DNA of 64,000 nt from Aquarana catesbeiana (Eukaryota; Chordata; Amphibia; Anura; Ranidae), in NCBI RefSeq assembly GCF_042186555.1, contig NC_133332.1:128524375-128588374 (forward strand), in the 5' to 3' direction. The position numbers were made by a program, and so were the translations under genes. The notes beneath the pieces were generated by a model. It did no database searches, was not told where the DNA came from, and saw only the letters and a program-made list of their open reading frames with translations. Shown piece by piece: positions 23,001 to 34,680 of this stretch; positions within the stretch are counted from its first letter, which is position 1, and the number at the start of each line of letters is the position of its first letter.

Positions 23001-23250
23001 GAGCATTAGCTGCTTTGTAATCAGCTGTGAATCTGTGCTAAAAGAGGTCCAAATGGAGCTGTGCTAAAAGAGGTCCAAATGGAATCCAAATTAATGAGTG
23101 CTACCCAGTGCACTCCTGACACAAGGGAGCATTAGCTGCTTTGTAATCAGCTGTGAATATGTGCTAAAAGAGGTCCAAATGGAGCTGTGCTAAAAGAGGT
23201 CCAAATTGAGTCCAAATTCATGAATGCTACCCAGTGCACTCCTGACTCTT
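23001..23250. repeat. 126 bp direct duplication
   Basis: GAGCATTAGCTGCTTTGTAATC begins one unit at 23001 and again at 23127. Each unit itself contains GTGCTAAAAGAGGTCCAAAT twice and ends with CCCAGTGCACTCCTGAC. The copies differ at a handful of positions. Confidence 0.9.
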
Positions 23251-23278
23251 TGTGAGCTTAAATTGTAAGTGTACTATG

Positions 23279-23341
23279 GGGGTGCTTGAGAAAATTATGG
23301 TGGTGCTATAGCATACCTAAGCACCCCCGAAGGCCACCACT
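23279..23341. mobile_element. Possible right end of a hAT element
   Basis: CACCCCCGAAGGCCACCACTG at 23321-23341 resembles, in inverse, the CAGTGGTGGC terminus of the 10.05 kb hAT element. I found no matching left end or target duplication, so the element may be truncated. Confidence 0.35.
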
Positions 23342-23961
23342 GGTCTACTTTTATCTATATGGAAAACTCTGGCTGTAATGCAGTTGGAGCATTAGGCAGA
23401 ACACAAGTGATTTTAAGGGTCTTGTGGACCATGTAAATTCTTCCACCTGAAATGAACTGCTGTTTTCTGTGTACACTACAGTTTAATTTACAATTAAATG
23501 CAAGACATATTTATATAAATACCAATATAAAGGGAGTCTCCAGCACAATGCACAAGCTGAGAACATGCTCACCTGGAAGTTCATCTTGCCTCCTTAAAGA
23601 TATAGGTACAGAGACACAACATAAGTCCAAAAATCAACTTTGCAGTTTTCCTTTGTTTCTGCACCAAATGCAAAAAAAACAATAATTGCAATCACTCAAG
23701 TTAGTTTGCCAGTTTGAAACAAACAAAATGGAGAAAGGTGAACATGGGCAAGACAATATAAAAGGGGTCACCAACACGCTTTCCAGCTAAGCAGCAAACA
23801 AAAATGTAAACTGTCAACTTTTTAGGGTAAAAACAAAGGTTTTTATTGCATGCATTTACAATTACAAGTCTTATGAAGCCTTATTGCCATGCCATGGTAC
23901 CTCTAAATTACCAGAAGAGTCCCCAGCTATTATATACATATATTTACTGTATTTAATATAT
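23342..23961. other. Unassigned non-coding sequence
   Basis: No gene or defined repeat. The interval ends at the GATA microsatellite. Confidence 0.4.
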
Positions 23962-24040
<79 letters not shown>

Positions 24041-24041
24041 T
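23962..24041. repeat. (GATA)n microsatellite
   Basis: About 19-20 uninterrupted TAGA/GATA units, likely polymorphic. Confidence 0.95.
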
Positions 24042-25959
24042 CATATATATATGTATATATATATTAACTTGAGTTTGAAAGGCATTGTCAGTACTGGGAG
24101 GAGAAATACATCTGAGGTCTGACACTGCCTACTTTATAACTTTGCTGGCTCAATTAAAGAAAATAATACTTTTTCTGGCTCACTCAAAGATAGGAAAATG
24201 ATGACACTGTTCATAATAAATGCATGTTTTTGATGTTTTATTGATTTTTAATTTTTTAATGGAAGGAAAGAAAATGTAATATGTGGAAAAAATGCAATGC
24301 TTCCTTAAGTCCAGGCCAAATCCTTCCACTCTTGTCCTGGATGAAAGAAAACCTGTTATAAAAAAATGTTTAACTGCATGTAAACCAGAAGGCTGAATCA
24401 GCAAGATTTTTAAGTGCTTTTTTAACTTTCATAACACAACTAAAACACATCAAACAAATTCACCTGAAGAGTTTTTAATGTAAAAACATTTAAGTTTAAT
24501 TTAAAAACTTTAAATGTAGTAGTAGATATGGACAGCTGGATTACTATAAAAAATAGATTTTTTTCACGCTGTCTTCGCCTGACTGTCCCTCTTGGCCAGG
24601 AAGGTTTTCCATCATTTTAAAGGATCAGTAGGGAGGTGAGGGAGGCAGAAGCTATTGATACCAAAATTAACAGGCGAGTAAAGTCAGCTCACTAAAATGG
24701 GGTCAGAAAGAAACATGTTACTATCCCAGAAATCCCCACTTGCATGTGCTACATTTTAGTCTGTTGGCATGGAAACGTGGGAACCTTAGTGGTGACTAAT
24801 TCTGCTCTAGTCTATTTGGAGCAAGAAGACTAATTGAGAAGTTACACAAAGAAAAAACAAATGATGGCAATGATGAGGCAAGAAGTCCCTGATGACCTAA
24901 ATAAGCCACCCATGTGACAAATTTCTTTGAATTATAACATTATTATTGACAGAAATTTCCAAAATAGAAAAAAGACTGCACAAAATGTGCAAACTGCCCT
25001 CAATAAACTTTCATTATGCATACCAATGATACAATATATGCATTTAAACCCTGTGACTTTTGTCTCTATTTAGAGCAAAACCAAGAGCAGCTGCCAAATC
25101 TGGTCTTAGATCTGGATATGTGCCTTTTGTATTTTGTTTTAAATAGCCTTTTTATTGAAAAAAAGATTAATGTGCTACTAAACTGATATACAAATACAAA
25201 ACTACAAAATTCAGGAGAGAGTCAAGGAATTAAATACAAACAGTACTGTAATAGGATCATTTATTATGAAACCATTAATAAGAACAGGCATCCTTAAAAT
25301 GATATATACTGTATAAGCACATGTATACATGTATGTTTATACAACTAGCTTTAAGAATAGGATTATGTCTTCATTTTATGAGGACTCAGTCAGGTATATA
25401 ACTAAAAATCACATAGCAAATGGTCAGTGGAAAAAAGAATGCTCCCTTAAATTGGTGGTCAACAGCAAGAAAAATGTTCCTTGTGTTTGTTGTCAGTAAG
25501 AGGAAGAATGCCCCTTACATTGGTGGTCAGTGTTAGGAAGAATGCTCCCTTACTGTCACATACCTTGATGGGGAGCCAGAGATGATGAAGATGGCCTCTC
25601 TTACTGTTCAAGTCCAAGCACCCCTGAGTAGTGGAACAGAGAATTCAGGGATGAGAGAGTGGCATATTCCAGAGATCTAAAACTCATGAGCAATGTTCTC
25701 ATGTGACTATAGGTGGCAGGAGATGCAGGTCACCATAGAAAAGAGTACAGGAACAATTTGAGGTCAGCAACAGCTGGGCAGCGATGTACCTAAATAGTAT
25801 TTGACTGTAGTTAAATAAAAAGCTGATACAGCAGATACAGGGGCAGGTCAGCAGACAGAAGAAAAGCACAGAAGAGTTAAGAAGAAGCCAGATCAGTAAC
25901 AGACATCAAGATCAGATGCAGGATCTTACAGAATACAGCTGAAGACCTCCTGATACTAA
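24042..25959. other. Unassigned; contains degenerate GGAAGAATG repeats
   Basis: No gene. Units of about 40-60 bp with GGAAGAATGCTCCCTTAC and TTGGTGGTCA recur at 25430-25555 and again at 26390-26465, so the intervening 25556-26380 may be inserted sequence. Only the MITE inside it could be bounded. Confidence 0.4.
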
Positions 25960-26376
25960 GATCCCTTTCACACAGACAGTTTTCAGGCATTTTAGCACTA
26001 GAAATAGTGCCTGTAAAACACCTGTAAACTGCCTCCCTTGCTGCCCGAATGTGAAAGCTCGAGTGCTTTCACACTGAGGCTGTGCACTAGAAAAAGTCCT
26101 GCAAGTAGCATCTTTGGGGTGGTTTGGGAGCGCTGTATACAGTGCTCCCAAAATGCCCCTGCCCATTCCAATGAATGGACACCACTTCTGAAGTGCCTGA
26201 AAAGCGTTTTGAAAGCTCTCCAACACAGGCGTTTTTAACCCCTTCTATGGCCACTAGTGGGGGTTCAAATTGCCCCACTAGTGGCCGAAAAGCGATGCCT
26301 AAACCGTAGTAAAGAGCCTCTAAAATGAGCTGCGCTTTATTGCTAATGCACGGGTGGTCCCAGTGTGAAAGGGGTC
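25960..26376. mobile_element. MITE, about 417 bp
   Basis: Left GATCCCTTTCACACA mirrors right TGTGAAAGGGGTC. Flanking bases are TAA on the left and TTA on the right, which is not a matching duplication, so the superfamily (probably Harbinger-type) is tentative. An internal CCACTAGTGGGG and CCCCACTAGTGG pair forms a hairpin at 26252-26284. Confidence 0.6.
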
Positions 26377-26516
26377 TTACATTGTGAATCAGTGGGAGGA
26401 AGAATGTCCCATTACATTGGTGTTCATTAGGAAGAGGAATTCTCACTTTAATTGGTGGTTAGTAGAAGAAAAAATAGAGAATTTTCACTTCTTGTATTGG
26501 TGTAAGTCAGACTAAT

Positions 26517-26920
26517 GGTGCGCACACACGACCGGACTTTACGACATACTTGGTTCAGCGGACCGGAGTCCGTCGGACAATTCGATCGTGTGTGGGCTCC
26601 AGTGGACTTTTTTTTTCCCCAAAAGTTTGACGGACCTAGAAAGTAAACATGTTTCAAATCTTTTCGACGGACTCGAGTCCGGTCGAAAAGTCCGCTCGTC
26701 TGTATGCAAGTCCAACAGACAAAAACCAACACTAGGGCAGCTATTGGCTACTGGCTATGAACTTCCTTGTTTTAGTCCGGTCGTACGTCATCACGTACGA
26801 ATCCGTCGGACTTTGGTTGATCGTGTGTAAGCAAGTCCGTTCATTCGGAAAGTCTGTCATAAAGTCCGTCACAGTCCACAGGACAAAGCCTGCCGTAAAG
26901 TCCGCTCATGTGTACGCGGC
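26517..26920. mobile_element. Harbinger-related MITE, 404 bp, AT target
   Basis: Left GGTGCGCACACACGACCGGAC and right CCGCTCATGTGTACGCGGC are imperfect inverted repeats, bounded by AT at 26515-26516 and 26921-26922. The ends and interior (repeated AGTCCG and GTCGGAC words) parallel those of the 1509-1940 MITE, but the sequence is clearly a different subfamily. Confidence 0.7.
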
Positions 26921-27011
26921 ATAAGAAAGAAAGTTCTCTCATAGCCGCAATCAGTATCATAGTGAGCTAATGAGAAACGTGTCTGCAGATATCACTAACA
27001 CACAACGCTAA

Positions 27012-27256
27012 GGCTGATTTCACTCTAGCCATCCTGTTTTTGTGACAAATCACCAGCTACAAGATTGCTATGTAGAGTAAACACAGACCTAACTCCATGC
27101 ATTATTACTTTGCTGGCCCAGGTTATCAACACGTGACAATCTAATTCAGTGCAGTGAGAATGCAGGAAGGAGGGTAAGTAGTTCCTCTGACCTGTATAGT
27201 GATCCTGTCCCTGGCATGTTTTCACCAGTGAAAGAATCACTAGTGTGACATTGCCC
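27012..27256. mobile_element. Harbinger-type MITE, 245 bp, TSD TAA
   Basis: Left GGCTGATTTCACTCTAG is mirrored by right CACTAGTGTGACATTGCCC. TAA flanks both sides (27009-27011 and 27257-27259). Non-coding. Confidence 0.65.
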
Positions 27257-27259
27257 TAA

Positions 27260-27370
27260 GCACATACACTAAACACATTCACACTAAATACACAAACACA
27301 CATATTAATAACATACTGAGCCCACACTAACAAACATTAAGCACACAAACACACACTCAAACATTCCTCC
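27260..27370. repeat. AC-rich low-complexity tract
   Basis: Degenerate ACACAAAC/CACACTA repeats between a MITE and the piggyBac element. Confidence 0.8.
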
Positions 27371-27395
27371 TCCACTCTCACATACTCAGTTAACT

Positions 27396-27435
27396 AATGT
27401 ACACACGGTCAGAATTTCCGACAGAAAAAGTCAGA
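27396..27435. mobile_element. Fragment of a Harbinger-family terminus
   Basis: TGTACACACGGTCAGAATTTCCGACA is the end/interior word of the 1.5 kb MITE family. It abuts the coding sequence of the piggyBac element directly, so the 5' part of that element was lost here. Confidence 0.5.
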
Positions 27436-28649
27436 TGGGAGCTACCTATTGGTCCACCCACCGCATCCACCATATGCCCATGTATTCTGCCGCAATGTCC
27501 AGGTCCCGATATGAGATGATTATGAGATTCTTTCATTTTAACGACAACACCCAGTGCCCTCCCCGCAATCATCCAAATTCCAATAAGCTATACAAGATTC
27601 GCCCACTGATAAATTTATTTTCCCAACGATTTGCAGAACTTTATGTCCCCGAGAAGAATATATGTGTGGATGAGTCCCTGGTACCATTTTCAGGCCGGCT
27701 AGGAATAAAACAATATATTCCTAGCAAAAAGGCCAAATATGGAGTCAAATTTTACAAGCTGTGTGAGAGAGCCACGGGATATCTATATGCGTTCCGCATA
27801 TATGAGGGAAGAGATTCCCAGCTCCAGCCCCCTGAGTGCCCGGCCTACATGGGCACAACTGGAAAAATCGTATGGGACCTGGCTTACCCACTTCTGAAAA
27901 AAGGCTATCATATATACCTGGACAACTTTTATACCAGCCTGCCCCTTTTCAGACACCTATATATTGAAAAAACCCTGGCCTGCGGAACCTCAAGAAAAAA
28001 TAGGAAGGGCTTCCCACAATCCATAGTGAACAAAAGGCTGCAAAGGGGGGAAAGAGCAACACTGAGATGTAATGAAGTGCTGGCCTTAAGGTGGAAGGAT
28101 AACAGGAACGTGCACATGATGTCCACCATTCATGATGACACTACAGTTGTAGTTCAGCGAAGACGAGGTCCCATTGAAAAACCGACATATGTCCAAGACT
28201 ATAATCTCTACATGGGGGGGGTGGATTTCAATGACCAAATGATTCAACCCTATTTGTCAATAAGGAGGTCCCGATTCTGGTACAAGAAGGTAGCAATATA
28301 TCTAATCCATTTGGCCATTTACAATTCCTACATAATCTACACAAAATCCACAGAAAGCCCCGCCCCCTTCCTAAAATTCATAGAAGTAGTAGTCACGTCC
28401 CTCATCTATCAACAAAGACCCCTCCCAGAAGGACTTCTTTTTGATGCTGTTAGCCGACTTCATGAACGTCACTTCCCGTACAACATTCCACCATCGGAAG
28501 CAGGCCGAAGACAGCAAAAAAGATGTCGCGTGTGCAGCAGAAGAGGTTTTTAAAAAGATACCAGCTTCCATTGTCCCCAGTGTCCCTCCCAACCTGGCCT
28601 TTGCATTGGTGAATGCTTCGAACTGTATCATACATCCCTAAGTTATTAG
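27435..28649 (+). pseudogene. piggyBac transposase (PGBD4-like), N-truncated, one nonsense codon
   Basis: DDE/D transposase that cuts at TTAA and transposes without scars. The surviving 372 codons begin in the catalytic domain (YWSTHRIHHMPM) and keep all three catalytic Asp regions: VDESLVPF (Asp about residue 79), YLDNFYTSLPLF (about 163) and GGVDFNDQM (about 264). An in-frame TAA at 28551-28553 comes just after CRVCSRRGF. Without it the same frame runs on through KDTSFHCPQCPSQPGLCIG and ECFELYH to TAG at 28647-28649, giving the C-terminal cysteine-rich zinc domain that binds DNA. No frameshift is visible over about 1.2 kb. The N-terminal part is absent, its place taken by a MITE fragment. 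The initial Met is arbitrary. Confidence 0.95.
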
Positions 28650-28720
28650 CCCATATTTTCCCCATTTTCGCTGATCATTTTCCATGCTTCCCCAAATAAC
28701 CACGCCACTGCCTTCAATGT
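28650..28720 (+). other. piggyBac 3' flank
   Basis: Short spacer between the transposase stop codon and the minisatellite; nothing else is visible. Confidence 0.5.
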
Positions 28721-28960
28721 GAACTGACCCTGGCCTGCCTTTTGACTATGCCTCTGCCTACCGTTTGGACTGCTTCCACATGAACTGACCCTGGCCTGTT
28801 TTGACTATGCCTCTGCCCACCGTTTGGACTGCTTGCTCGTGAACTGACCCTGGCCTGTTTTGTGACTACGCTTCTGCCTACCGCTTGGACTGCTTGCACG
28901 TTAACTGACCCTGGCCTGTTTTATGGACTATGCTTTTGCCTACCGCTTGAACTGATCTGT
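28721..28960. repeat. About 60 bp minisatellite, four copies
   Basis: Units start with GAACTGACCCTGGCCTG at 28721, 28782, 28841 and about 28902 and contain CTCTGCCTACCG and TTGGACTGCTT. Periods are 59-61 bp. Downstream to about 29530, further degenerate TGCCTGGAC words suggest older copies. Confidence 0.85.
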
Positions 28961-29589
28961 TGCCGCTACTATAGTACACAGGGGTCTCACATATGTGAGG
29001 GGCTCCAGAAAAGTTTTTCCGGATGAAGATAACAATTTTTTTGTTTTGTAATTTCCAGATTAGGGTCTGGAGTCCGGAGACTTCATAGTGATTCGGGTGG
29101 GTCGAAGCCTCTACCCCTGTGCTCCTGTGCACAGGTCTTACCCGATTGCAGCCCTCAGCCTTCTGCTGACTTACTGCCATCATGCCTTTGCCTGCCGCAT
29201 GAACGGACCACACCTCTGCCTGCTACCTGGACTATGCAAATAATTTGCTGTAGCAAGAGGCAGTATGTTTATGAAGGGCTGGAGAGCGGTACAATAATGA
29301 GTGTCTGCAGGTAACAGTGTACCAGGACCAATATTATGGCTGTGCTGGCTGTCTCTGCCTGGACAATTCCTATGGACTGTGCTGTACCAACTATAGACAA
29401 TATTCCTGCCTGCTGCCTGGATAGTTATTATTGCTGTCGCTAAGCACATCCCTGACTGCTGCCTGGACCAGTGCTCTCTTCTGTGAACACTACTAAAAGC
29501 ACAGGTAATACTTTTTTTTATCCTTTCCACAATAGAATTTATTTTGGATTGTAATTCTTGGTATGTACATGCTATGTGTTAGAAATATG

Positions 29590-31150
29590 AAGGGCCTTCA
29601 AAACTGATAGGTTGCCAGGAAATTATCTATGTAATGTATGCTCCTAGAATGCCTGATGGTGCTACTTGGATGTTGGGCCTCTGTATGTGGCCAAGCTGTG
29701 TAAAAGTCTCACACATGTGATATCCCCATACTCAGGGGGAGTAGCAGAATGTATTTTGGGGTGTCATTTTTGCTATGTGTTGGAAATATCTTATAAATGG
29801 ACAACTTTGTGTAAAAAAAAAAAAATGCGTTTTTATTTTTTTTCCACATTTTCCAAAAACTTCTGGAAAAAAAATAACCGTTCAAAAGACTCATTATGCC
29901 TCATAGATTATACGTTGGGGTGTTTGCTTTCCAAAATGGGGTCATTTTGTGGGCAATTCCTTTGTCCTGGTGCTCCAGGGCCTTCAAAAGTGTAATAGGT
30001 GGTTGAGAAATGAGATGTGCAATTTATGCTCGTAGATCGCCTGATGGTGCTTCTTCAATGTTGGGCCTTTGTATGTGGCCAGGCTGTGTAAGGGTCCCAC
30101 ACATGTGGTATCGCCATACTCAGGAGGAGTAGCAGAATGTATTTTGGGGTGTCATTTTTGCTATGTATTTGCTATGTGTTGGAAATATCTTATAAATGGA
30201 CAACTTTGTGTAAGAAAAAAAATGCGTTTTCATTTTTTTTCCACATTTTCCAAAAACATCTGGAAAAAAAATAACCATTCAAAAGACTCATTATGCCTCA
30301 TAGATTATACGTTGGGGTGTTTGCTTTCCAAAATGGGGTCATTTTGTGGGCAATTCCTTTGTCCTGGTGCTCCAGGGCCTTCAAAAGTGTAATAGGTGGT
30401 TGAGAAATGAGATGTGCAATTTATGCTCGTAGATCGCCTGATGGTGCTTCTTCAATGTTGGGCCTTTGTATGTGGCCAGGCTGTGTAAGAGTCCCACACA
30501 TGTGGTATCGCCATACTCAGGAGGAGTAGCAGAATGTATTTTGGGGTGTCATTTTTGCTATGTATTTGCTATGTGTTGGAAATATCTTATAAATGGACAA
30601 CTTTGTGTAAGAAAAAAAAATGCGTTTTCATTTTTTTTCCACATTTTCCAAAAACATCTGGAAAAAAATAACCGTTCAAAAGACTCATTATGCCTCATAG
30701 ATTATACATTGGGGTGTTTGCTTTCCAAAATGGGGTCATTTTGTGGGCAATTCCTTTGTCCTGGTGCTCCAGGGCCTTCAAAAGTGTAATAGGTGGTTGA
30801 GACATGAGATGTGCAATTTATGCTCATAGATCGCCTGATGGTGCGACTTCAGTGTTGGGTCTTTGTATGTGGCCAGGCTGTGTAAAAGTCCCACACATGT
30901 GGTATCCCCATATTCGATAAGAGTAGCAGAATGTATTTTGGGGTGTAATTTGTTGTATGCATATGCTCTGTGAGAGAAATAACCAGTTAATATGAAAATT
31001 TTGAAAAAAACAAAATCTTCCTTTTGCAAAGAATTGTGGGAAAAAAATTACAACTTAAAAAAACTCACCATGCTACTTACTTAATACCTTGGAATGTCTA
31101 CTTTCTAAAAAGGGGTCATTTGGGGGGTATTTGTACTTTTCTGACTTGTT
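29590..31150. repeat. 397 bp subterminal tandem array, 3 to 4 units
   Basis: Units begin AGGGCCTTCAAAA at 29590, 29977, 30374 and 30771. Units two and three are both exactly 397 bp and nearly identical, the first is 387 bp, and the last is diverged and partial. Each contains TATGTGGCC.GGCTGTGTAA, ATTTTGGGGTGTCATTTTTG and CCAAAATGGGGTCATTTTG. Similar units, in both orientations, occupy 32085-33130 in element 2. Such arrays near the 3' terminus look like subterminal repeats of this piggyBac family. The recurrent reading frame of about 107 codons in each unit is a consequence of repetition. Confidence 0.9.
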
Positions 31151-31612
31151 AGTACCTCAAGAAATGAGATTCACCTGATGTACTGAAGGCCTGATCAGAT
31201 GTTTTCAATTTTCAGTGATTGGCACCATAGTTTGTAGACTCTATAACTTTCACAAAGACCAAATAATATACACTAATTTGGGTTATTTTTACCAAAGATA
31301 TATAGCAGTATACATTTTGGCCAAAATTTATGAAGAAAAATTACTAATTTTCTAAATTTTATGATAAAAACAAAGAAAGGCAATTTTTCACAAAATTTAC
31401 AGTCTTTTTTTATTTATAGCACAAAAAATAAAAAACCCATTAGTGATTAAATACCACCAAAAGAAAGCTCTATTTGTGTGAAAAAAAGGACACAAATTTC
31501 ATTTGGGTACAGTGTTGCATGACTGAGTAATGGTCATTCAAAGTGTAAGAGCACCGAAAGCTGAAAATTGGTCTGGGCAGGAAGGGGGTTTAAGTTCCCT
31601 GTATTGAGGTGG
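31151..31612. other. Right terminal region of piggyBac element 1
   Basis: AT-rich sequence which, on the minus strand, matches the left terminal region of element 2 (ACAAATAGAGCTTTCTTTTG and TTTTTATTTTTTG.GCTATAAA words). Non-coding. Confidence 0.7.
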
Positions 31613-32084
31613 TTAACCACTTCAGCCCCGGAAGGATTTACCCCCTTCCTGACCAGAGCACTTTTTACAATTTGGCACTGCGTCGCTTTAACTGCTAATT
31701 GCGCGGTCATGCAATGCTCTACCCAAACGAAATTTGCGTCCTTTTCTTCCCACAAATAGAGCTTTCTTTTGATGGTATTTGATCACCTCTGCCGTTTTTA
31801 TTTTTTGCGCTATAAACGGAAAAAGACTGAAAATTTTGAAAAAAAATGATGTTTTCTACTTTTTGTTAAAAAAAAAATCGAATAAACTAAATTTTAGTCA
31901 TACATTTAGGCCAAAATGTATTCGGCCACATGTCTTTGGTAAAAAAAATGTCAATAAACGTATATTTATTGGTTTGCGCAAAAGTTATAGCGTCTACAAA
32001 CTAGGGTACATTTTCTGGAATTTACACAGCTTTTAGTTTATGACTGCCTATGTCATTTCTTGAGGTGCTAAAATGGCAGGGCAG

Positions 32085-33130
32085 TACAAACCCCCCCCAA
32101 ATGACCTCATTTTGGAAAGTAGACACCCCAAGGAAATTGCTGAGAGGCATGTTGAGCCCATTGAATATTTATTTTTTTGTCCCAAGTGATTGAATAATGA
32201 CAAAAAAAAAAAAAAAAATTTACAAAAAGTTGTCACTAAATGATATATTGCTCACATAGGCCATGGGCATATGTGGAATTGCACCCCAAAATACATTCAG
32301 CTGCTTCTCCTGAGTACGGGGATACCACATGTGTGGCACTTTTTGGGAGCCTAGCCGCGTACGGGGCCCCGAAAACCCAGCACCACCTTCAGGATTTCTA
32401 AGGGCACACATTTTTGATTTCACTCCTCACTACCTATCACAGTTTTGAAGGCCATAAAATGCCAAGATGGCACAACCCCCCCCCAAATGACCCCATTTTG
32501 GAAAGTAGACACCCTAAGCTATTTGCTGAGAGGCATGGTGAGTATTTTGCAGCTCTCATTTGTTTTTGAAAATGAAGAAAGACCAGAAAAAAATTTTTTT
32601 TTTTTTCTTTTTTCAATTTTCAAAACCTTGTGACAAAAAGTGAGGTCTGCAAAATACTCACTATACCTCTTAGCAAATAGCTTGGGGTGTCTACTTTCCA
32701 AAATTGGGTCATTTGGGGGGGGTTTGTGCCACCTGGGCATTCCATGGCCTCCGAAACTGTGATAGGCAGTGAAGAGTGAAATCAAAAATTTACGGCCTTA
32801 GAAAGCCTGAAGGCGGTGCTTGGTTTTCGGGGTCCCGTGCGCGGCTAGGCTCCCAAAAAGTCCCACACATGTGGTATCCCCGTACTCAGGAGAAGCAACA
32901 GAATTTATTTTGGGGTGTAATTTCACAAATCCCTATGGCATGTTTGAGCAATATAACATTTAGTGACAACTTTGTGCAAAAAAAAAAAAAAAAATTTGTC
33001 TCTTTCCCGCAACTTGTGTCACAATATAAAATATTCCATGGACTCGACATGACTCTCAGCAAATAGCTTGGGGTGTCTACTTTCCAAAATGGGGTCATTT
33101 GGGGGGGTTTTGAACTGTCCTGGCATTTTA
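32085..33130. repeat. Inverted pair of subterminal repeats, centre near 32605
   Basis: Left units (minus orientation, CCATTTTGGAAAGTAGACACC near 32110 and 32490) face right units (GGTGTCTACTTTCCAAAAT near 32685 and 33072). The block from GCTATTTGCTGAGAGGCATG (32518) is the inverse of the block ending CTCTTAGCAAATAGC (about 32680). They are diverged relatives of the 397 bp units of element 1. Confidence 0.85.
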
Positions 33131-33174
33131 TGCACAACATTTAGAAGCTTATGTCACACATCACCCACTCTTCT

Positions 33175-33640
33175 AACCACTTGAAGACAAAGCCCTTTCT
33201 GACACTTTTTGATTACATAAAAAAATTATTTTTTTTTGCAAGAAAATTACTTTGAACCCCCAAACATTATATATTATTTTAAAGCAAATGCCCTACAGAT
33301 TAAAATGGTGGGTGTTTCATTTTTTTTTTTCACACAGTAATTGCGCAGCGATTTTTCAAACGCATTTTTTGTGGAAAAAACACACTTTTTTACATTTTAA
33401 TGCACTATATTGCCCAAATGTTTGATGAAATAAAAAAGATGATCTTAGGCCGAGTACATGGATACCAAACATGACATGCTTTAAAATTGCGCACAAACGT
33501 GCAGTGGCAACAAAATTAATACATTTTTAAAAGCCTTTAAAAGCCTTTACAGGTTACCACTTTAGATTTACAGAGGAGGTCTACTGCTAAAATTACTGCC
33601 CTCGATCTGACCTTCGCGGTGATACCTCACATGCATAGTG
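33175..33640 (+). mobile_element. Second copy of the 654 bp piggyBac-like repeat, MITE-free
   Basis: Parallels 657-1500 over its length: CCAAACATTATATATT, GATACCAAACATG, TTTAAAATTGCGCAC, AGATTTACAGAGGAGGTCTA. At the place where the 654 bp copy holds the 396 bp MITE, this copy has an uninterrupted CTTTAAAATTGCGC (about 33480). Confidence 0.75.
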
Positions 33641-34680
33641 CAATTGCTGTTTACATTTGACGCCAGACCGACGCTTGCGTTCGCCTTAGCGCGAGAGCAG
33701 GGGGGACAGGGGTGCTTTTTTTTTTTTTTTTTATTATTATTTTTTTGCTTTTTTATCTTATTTTTAAACTGTTCCTTTCATTTTTTTTTTAAAAATCATT
33801 TTTATTGTTATCTCAGGGAATGTAAATATCCCCTATGATAGCAATAGGTAGTGACAGGTACTCTTTTTTGAAAAAATTGGGGTCTATTAGACCCTAGATC
33901 TCTCCTCTGCCCTCAAAGCATCTGACCACACCAAGATCGGTGTGATAAAATGCTTCCCCAATTTCCCAATGGCGCTATTTACATCCGGCGAAATCGAAGT
34001 CATAAAATGCTTGTAGCTTCCGGTTTCTTAGGCCATAGAGATGTTTGGAGCCACTCTGGTCTCTGATCAGCTCTATGGTCAGCTGGCTGAATCACCGGCT
34101 GCATTCTCAGGTTCCCTGTTGAGACAGGAGAGCCAGAGAAAAACACGGAAGATGGTGGGGGGGGCATTCCCTCCCACTGCTTGTAAAAGCAGTCTAGAGG
34201 CTAATTAGCCGCTAGGATTGCTTTTACATGAAAGCCGACCGCTGGCTAAAAAGAATGATACCAAGATGATACCTAAACCTGCAGGCATCATTCTGGTATA
34301 ACCACTCAAAGTCGTGAATGGCGTACCTGAAGACAAAAAAATGGTTAACAATAAAGCACAGTAAACTGTAAAGTATAAAAAATTGCATACCTGAAAAGCA
34401 AACATGATAAAACATAATAACAATAAAACATTGCAGAATAGAATACAGTAAAAAAGAGCAGAACAATAGAGAGAGAATAGAGAGAGAGAGAACAATAAAA
34501 CGACAACTATTTTTTTTTATTTTTGTTGGGGTTTTTTTTTTTTTTTTTTTTTACACTTTTTTTTTGTAACTGTAACTTTTATAACTGTAACCGGTTCCAG
34601 GTTCGGGTCTCTCAAAATGCGATGGCATCTTGGGAGACCCTGTGAAAGTGTGCCTAGTCTGTGCAATGCTGTACCCTACG
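33641..34680. other. Non-coding interior of piggyBac element 2
   Basis: T-rich and A-rich homopolymer runs (about 33716-33800 and 34510-34565), then GC-richer sequence. No gene; frames here lack any domain. Confidence 0.5.

Larger units (their letters stand above)
27436..31616 (+). mobile_element. piggyBac element 1, 5'-truncated
   Basis: Contains a piggyBac transposase relic, a 60 bp minisatellite, a 397 bp subterminal tandem array and a right terminus that reads, on the minus strand, TTAACCACCTCAATACAGGG from the TTAA at 31613-31616. The left terminus and the N-terminal coding part are missing. Element 2 starts at the very same TTAA in opposite orientation. Confidence 0.85.

Noticed and set aside
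29666..30789. Three successive similar frames of about 107 codons ending PGAPGPSKV
   Set aside because: They come from the 397 bp tandem units; no start context, domain or codon pattern supports a protein family.
28721..31150. CRISPR-like array
   Set aside because: Direct repeats here have no unique spacers of constant size; vertebrate minisatellite and subterminal repeats explain them.
34205..34495. Hydrophobic minus-strand frame of 96 codons suggesting a membrane protein
   Set aside because: Low-complexity AT-rich non-coding interior of piggyBac element 2; hydrophobicity follows from T-rich codons.
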